Below are positions 62,613 through 64,000 of a stretch of 64,000 nucleotides of DNA, piece by piece. Every line of letters begins with the position of its first letter. The stretch's first letter is position 1. Source of the stretch: Miniphocaeibacter massiliensis. GTDB taxonomy: Bacteria; Bacillota; Clostridia; Tissierellales; Peptoniphilaceae. The DNA lies in NCBI RefSeq assembly GCF_900232905.1, contig NZ_OCTQ01000004.1:1-64000 (forward strand), read 5' to 3'. The notes beneath the pieces are model-generated. The model was not told the DNA's origin. It made no database searches and worked only from the letters and a program-made list of their open reading frames with translations. Made by a program: the position numbers and the translations under genes.

Positions 62613-63762
62613 ATTTTTCCCCTTTTAATACTGCAGAATAAATTTTTTTTAATTCATTTATAGATGCTGTTTCTGAGAAATTACTTTCTGCATAATCACT
62701 AATTATAGTTTTTTCAAATTTATATCTATTATTATACATTAGTATCAGTTTATTTGCTAAATCTTTTATATCACCTTTGTTTGCTATGATACCATTAAAT
62801 TCTTCTATAAACTGTTCACTACCACCATTATTAGTTGTAATAACTGGCAAACCACAACACATAGCCTCAATATATACTTTACCAAATGTTTCTGTGTAAG
62901 ACGCTAATACAAATAAATTAGAATCATTATATTCTTTTGCTAAATCTTTTTTACTTTTAAATCCTCTTAAAAACACTTTATCTTGTAAAGATAATTCTTT
63001 TATTAATTCTTGTAAATAACTTTTATCTGGTCCTTCTCCAAAAATATTTAGCGTAGCCCTTTTATCTTTAAATGCAATTGCAAATGCATTTATCAATTCC
63101 CTAAATCCTTTATCTTTTTTCAAATTTCCAGTAGATACTATTCTATATCCTTCTTCATCAAAATTCTCTTTAACAACTTTGTACTCTTCTGTATTAGTTA
63201 CTATTGGAGTACATATTGGATTAACACCAAAATTTTTGTATATTCTACTTTGAAATACAGGACTTCCTACTAAAACTTCTGATACATTACTGTAAACGTA
63301 TTTTGCAACCTCATAGTAGTCTTTTCTTATTTCAATTACACTATCTTTGTTTAAAGTTGAATAATGTTCTGTTGCAACAATAGGTATTTTATACCCTTTC
63401 TTTTTTAAACTTTTAATAAATGAATATGACGTTTCTGCTAAATGTGAATGTATAATCTCTGTACCATTTTCTTTTTCTAGTATTTTGTCTAAATATTTAT
63501 TCAAGAAAAAGGCTCCAATTTCACATAATTTTTTCTGGTTTATGTTTCCTAATGGTATATTTACTGCATAAACTTTAATACCTTCTACTATCTTTTCTTC
63601 AAAACCCCATTTTCTCTTTCTTCTAAAGGATCTTAAATCTAAAGCTACAACATAAACATCGAAACCATTTTTTTTCAAGGCTTTTGCATATGAAAATTGA
63701 TGTATTCCATGCATAGGATATTTGTCTGTAGGATAACCTTGCGAAGTTATCATTACTTTCAT
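62602..63762 (-). CDS. GT4-family glycosyltransferase
   Basis: A 386-residue GT-B enzyme. N-terminal domain: SQGYPTDKYPMHGIHQFSYA and HSHLAETSY. C-terminal domain: STGNLKKDKGFRELINAF, NIFGEGPDKSYLQELI, and SYTETFGKVYIEAMCCGLPVI with the ExxxxGxP donor-sugar motif near residue 295. Enzymes like this build teichoic acid, capsule or glycolipid sugars. It overlaps the next upstream glycosyltransferase by 4 nt (ATGA), which makes a cell-surface glycan operon likely. Sugar not assignable. Confidence 0.9.
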   Translation of the reverse strand: MKVMITSQGYPTDKYPMHGIHQFSYAKALKKNGFDVYVVALDLRSFRRKRKWGFEEKIVEGIKVYAVNIPLGNINQKKLCEIGAFFLNKYLDKILEKENGTEIIHSHLAETSYSFIKSLKKKGYKIPIVATEHYSTLNKDSVIEIRKDYYEVAKYVYSNVSEVLVGSPVFQSRIYKNFGVNPICTPIVTNTEEYKVVKENFDEEGYRIVSTGNLKKDKGFRELINAFAIAFKDKRATLNIFGEGPDKSYLQELIKELSLQDKVFLRGFKSKKDLAKEYNDSNLFVLASYTETFGKVYIEAMCCGLPVITTNNGGSEQFIEEFNGIIANKGDIKDLANKLILMYNNRYKFEKTIISDYAESNFSETASINELKKIYSAVLKGEKYAR

Positions 63763-64000
63763 ATCTTTTCATTCCTTATATTGTTATATATATCTATATA
63801 TTTATTTGAAATTTCTTTCCAATTAAATTTCATAGCTTCTTCTGAAGCATTTTTAGACATTTCATTATAATTATTTAGTATATCTTTTACACGTTCAGAT
63901 ATATCATTAGCATTGTTATAAACTACATGATATCCTACATATCCTTCTTTAAAATGTCCATCAAATCCTTGTCCTTTAGTATATATTACTGGTAACCCTT
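63759..64000 (-). CDS. Glycosyltransferase C-terminus (cut by window edge)
   Basis: The last 79 codons of a gene that continues beyond the window. The visible part starts GLPVIYTKGQGFDGHF and ends with an amphipathic helix (NWKEISNKYIDIYNNI), as in GT4 enzymes, where GLPV follows the sugar-binding Glu. Its TGA shares bases with the ATG of the next glycosyltransferase, so the two are coupled. Confidence 0.8.
   Translation of the reverse strand, partial: GLPVIYTKGQGFDGHFKEGYVGYHVVYNNANDISERVKDILNNYNEMSKNASEEAMKFNWKEISNKYIDIYNNIRNEKI

Overview
The window is AT-rich, tightly packed Gram-positive DNA. Strong Shine-Dalgarno sequences, frequent TTG starts, an FtsEX/M23 hydrolase operon, a T-box, an L10 leader, a BofA homologue and type-2 cell-wall-binding (CWB2) repeats point to an anaerobic low-GC Firmicute of the Clostridia/Tissierellia. 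It is probably an amino-acid- or peptide-fermenting member, but the genus cannot be fixed from sequence alone. I saw no rRNA, tRNA, CRISPR array, phage or insertion sequence; most of the window is chromosomal core with a few accessory operons.

Layout. 0.1-8.2 kb: murJ, an ECF S-component, a selenium/molybdenum-hydroxylase maturation cluster (xdhC-yqeB-mocA-like-yqeC) and ftsE-ftsX-M23 hydrolase. 8.3-13.9 kb: 5-formyl-THF cyclo-ligase paired with a CofE-family ligase, then a zinc/manganese ABC importer divergent from a Fur-family regulator across a clear 19-bp operator, and a FAH-family enzyme. 13.9-25.1 kb: housekeeping genes (murI, ispE, veg, mgtE, metA, glutaredoxin, rsmA, rnmV, tatD, and metG behind a Met T-box) and a lipase-like hydrolase. 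25.1-29.5 kb: a sugar-acid-type operon (KdgT permease, split UxaA-type dehydratase, DHDPS-family aldolase, IclR regulator). 29.7-42.0 kb: the purine operon purC-L-E-F-M-N-H-D, downstream of guaB. 42.4-48.1 kb: GrpB protein, GntR-controlled ABC exporter, CmpB-type membrane protein, polar amino-acid ABC importer. 48.7-57 kb: CWB2-NlpC/P60 surface protein, a decayed gene, oppABCDF. 57.3-64 kb: FUSC protein, ferritin, rplJL, L25, BofA-like, VanY-type carboxypeptidase and two glycosyltransferases, the last cut by the window edge.

The standout is the purine operon. Both of its glutamine amidotransferases appear to have lost the glutaminase function while keeping the synthase half. PurF begins Met-Ser-Gly instead of Met-Cys-Gly and has lost several glutamine-site residues. 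PurL has Gly in place of the nucleophilic Cys and Leu in place of the catalytic His. The simplest reading is ammonia-driven purine synthesis in an ammonia-rich lifestyle, or an unidentified ammonia donor. The same operon has two separate ykkC-family leaders (probably PRPP-sensing), each with its own terminator, one before purC and one between purC and purL.

Other points of regulatory interest are the Fur-family operator between znuA and its regulator, a palindrome upstream of kdgT, a nested inverted repeat over the promoter of a DUF1858 gene, a hairpin between oppA and oppB, and a roughly 90% identical second copy of the rplL 3' end plus terminator 7.7 kb away beside the opp operon.
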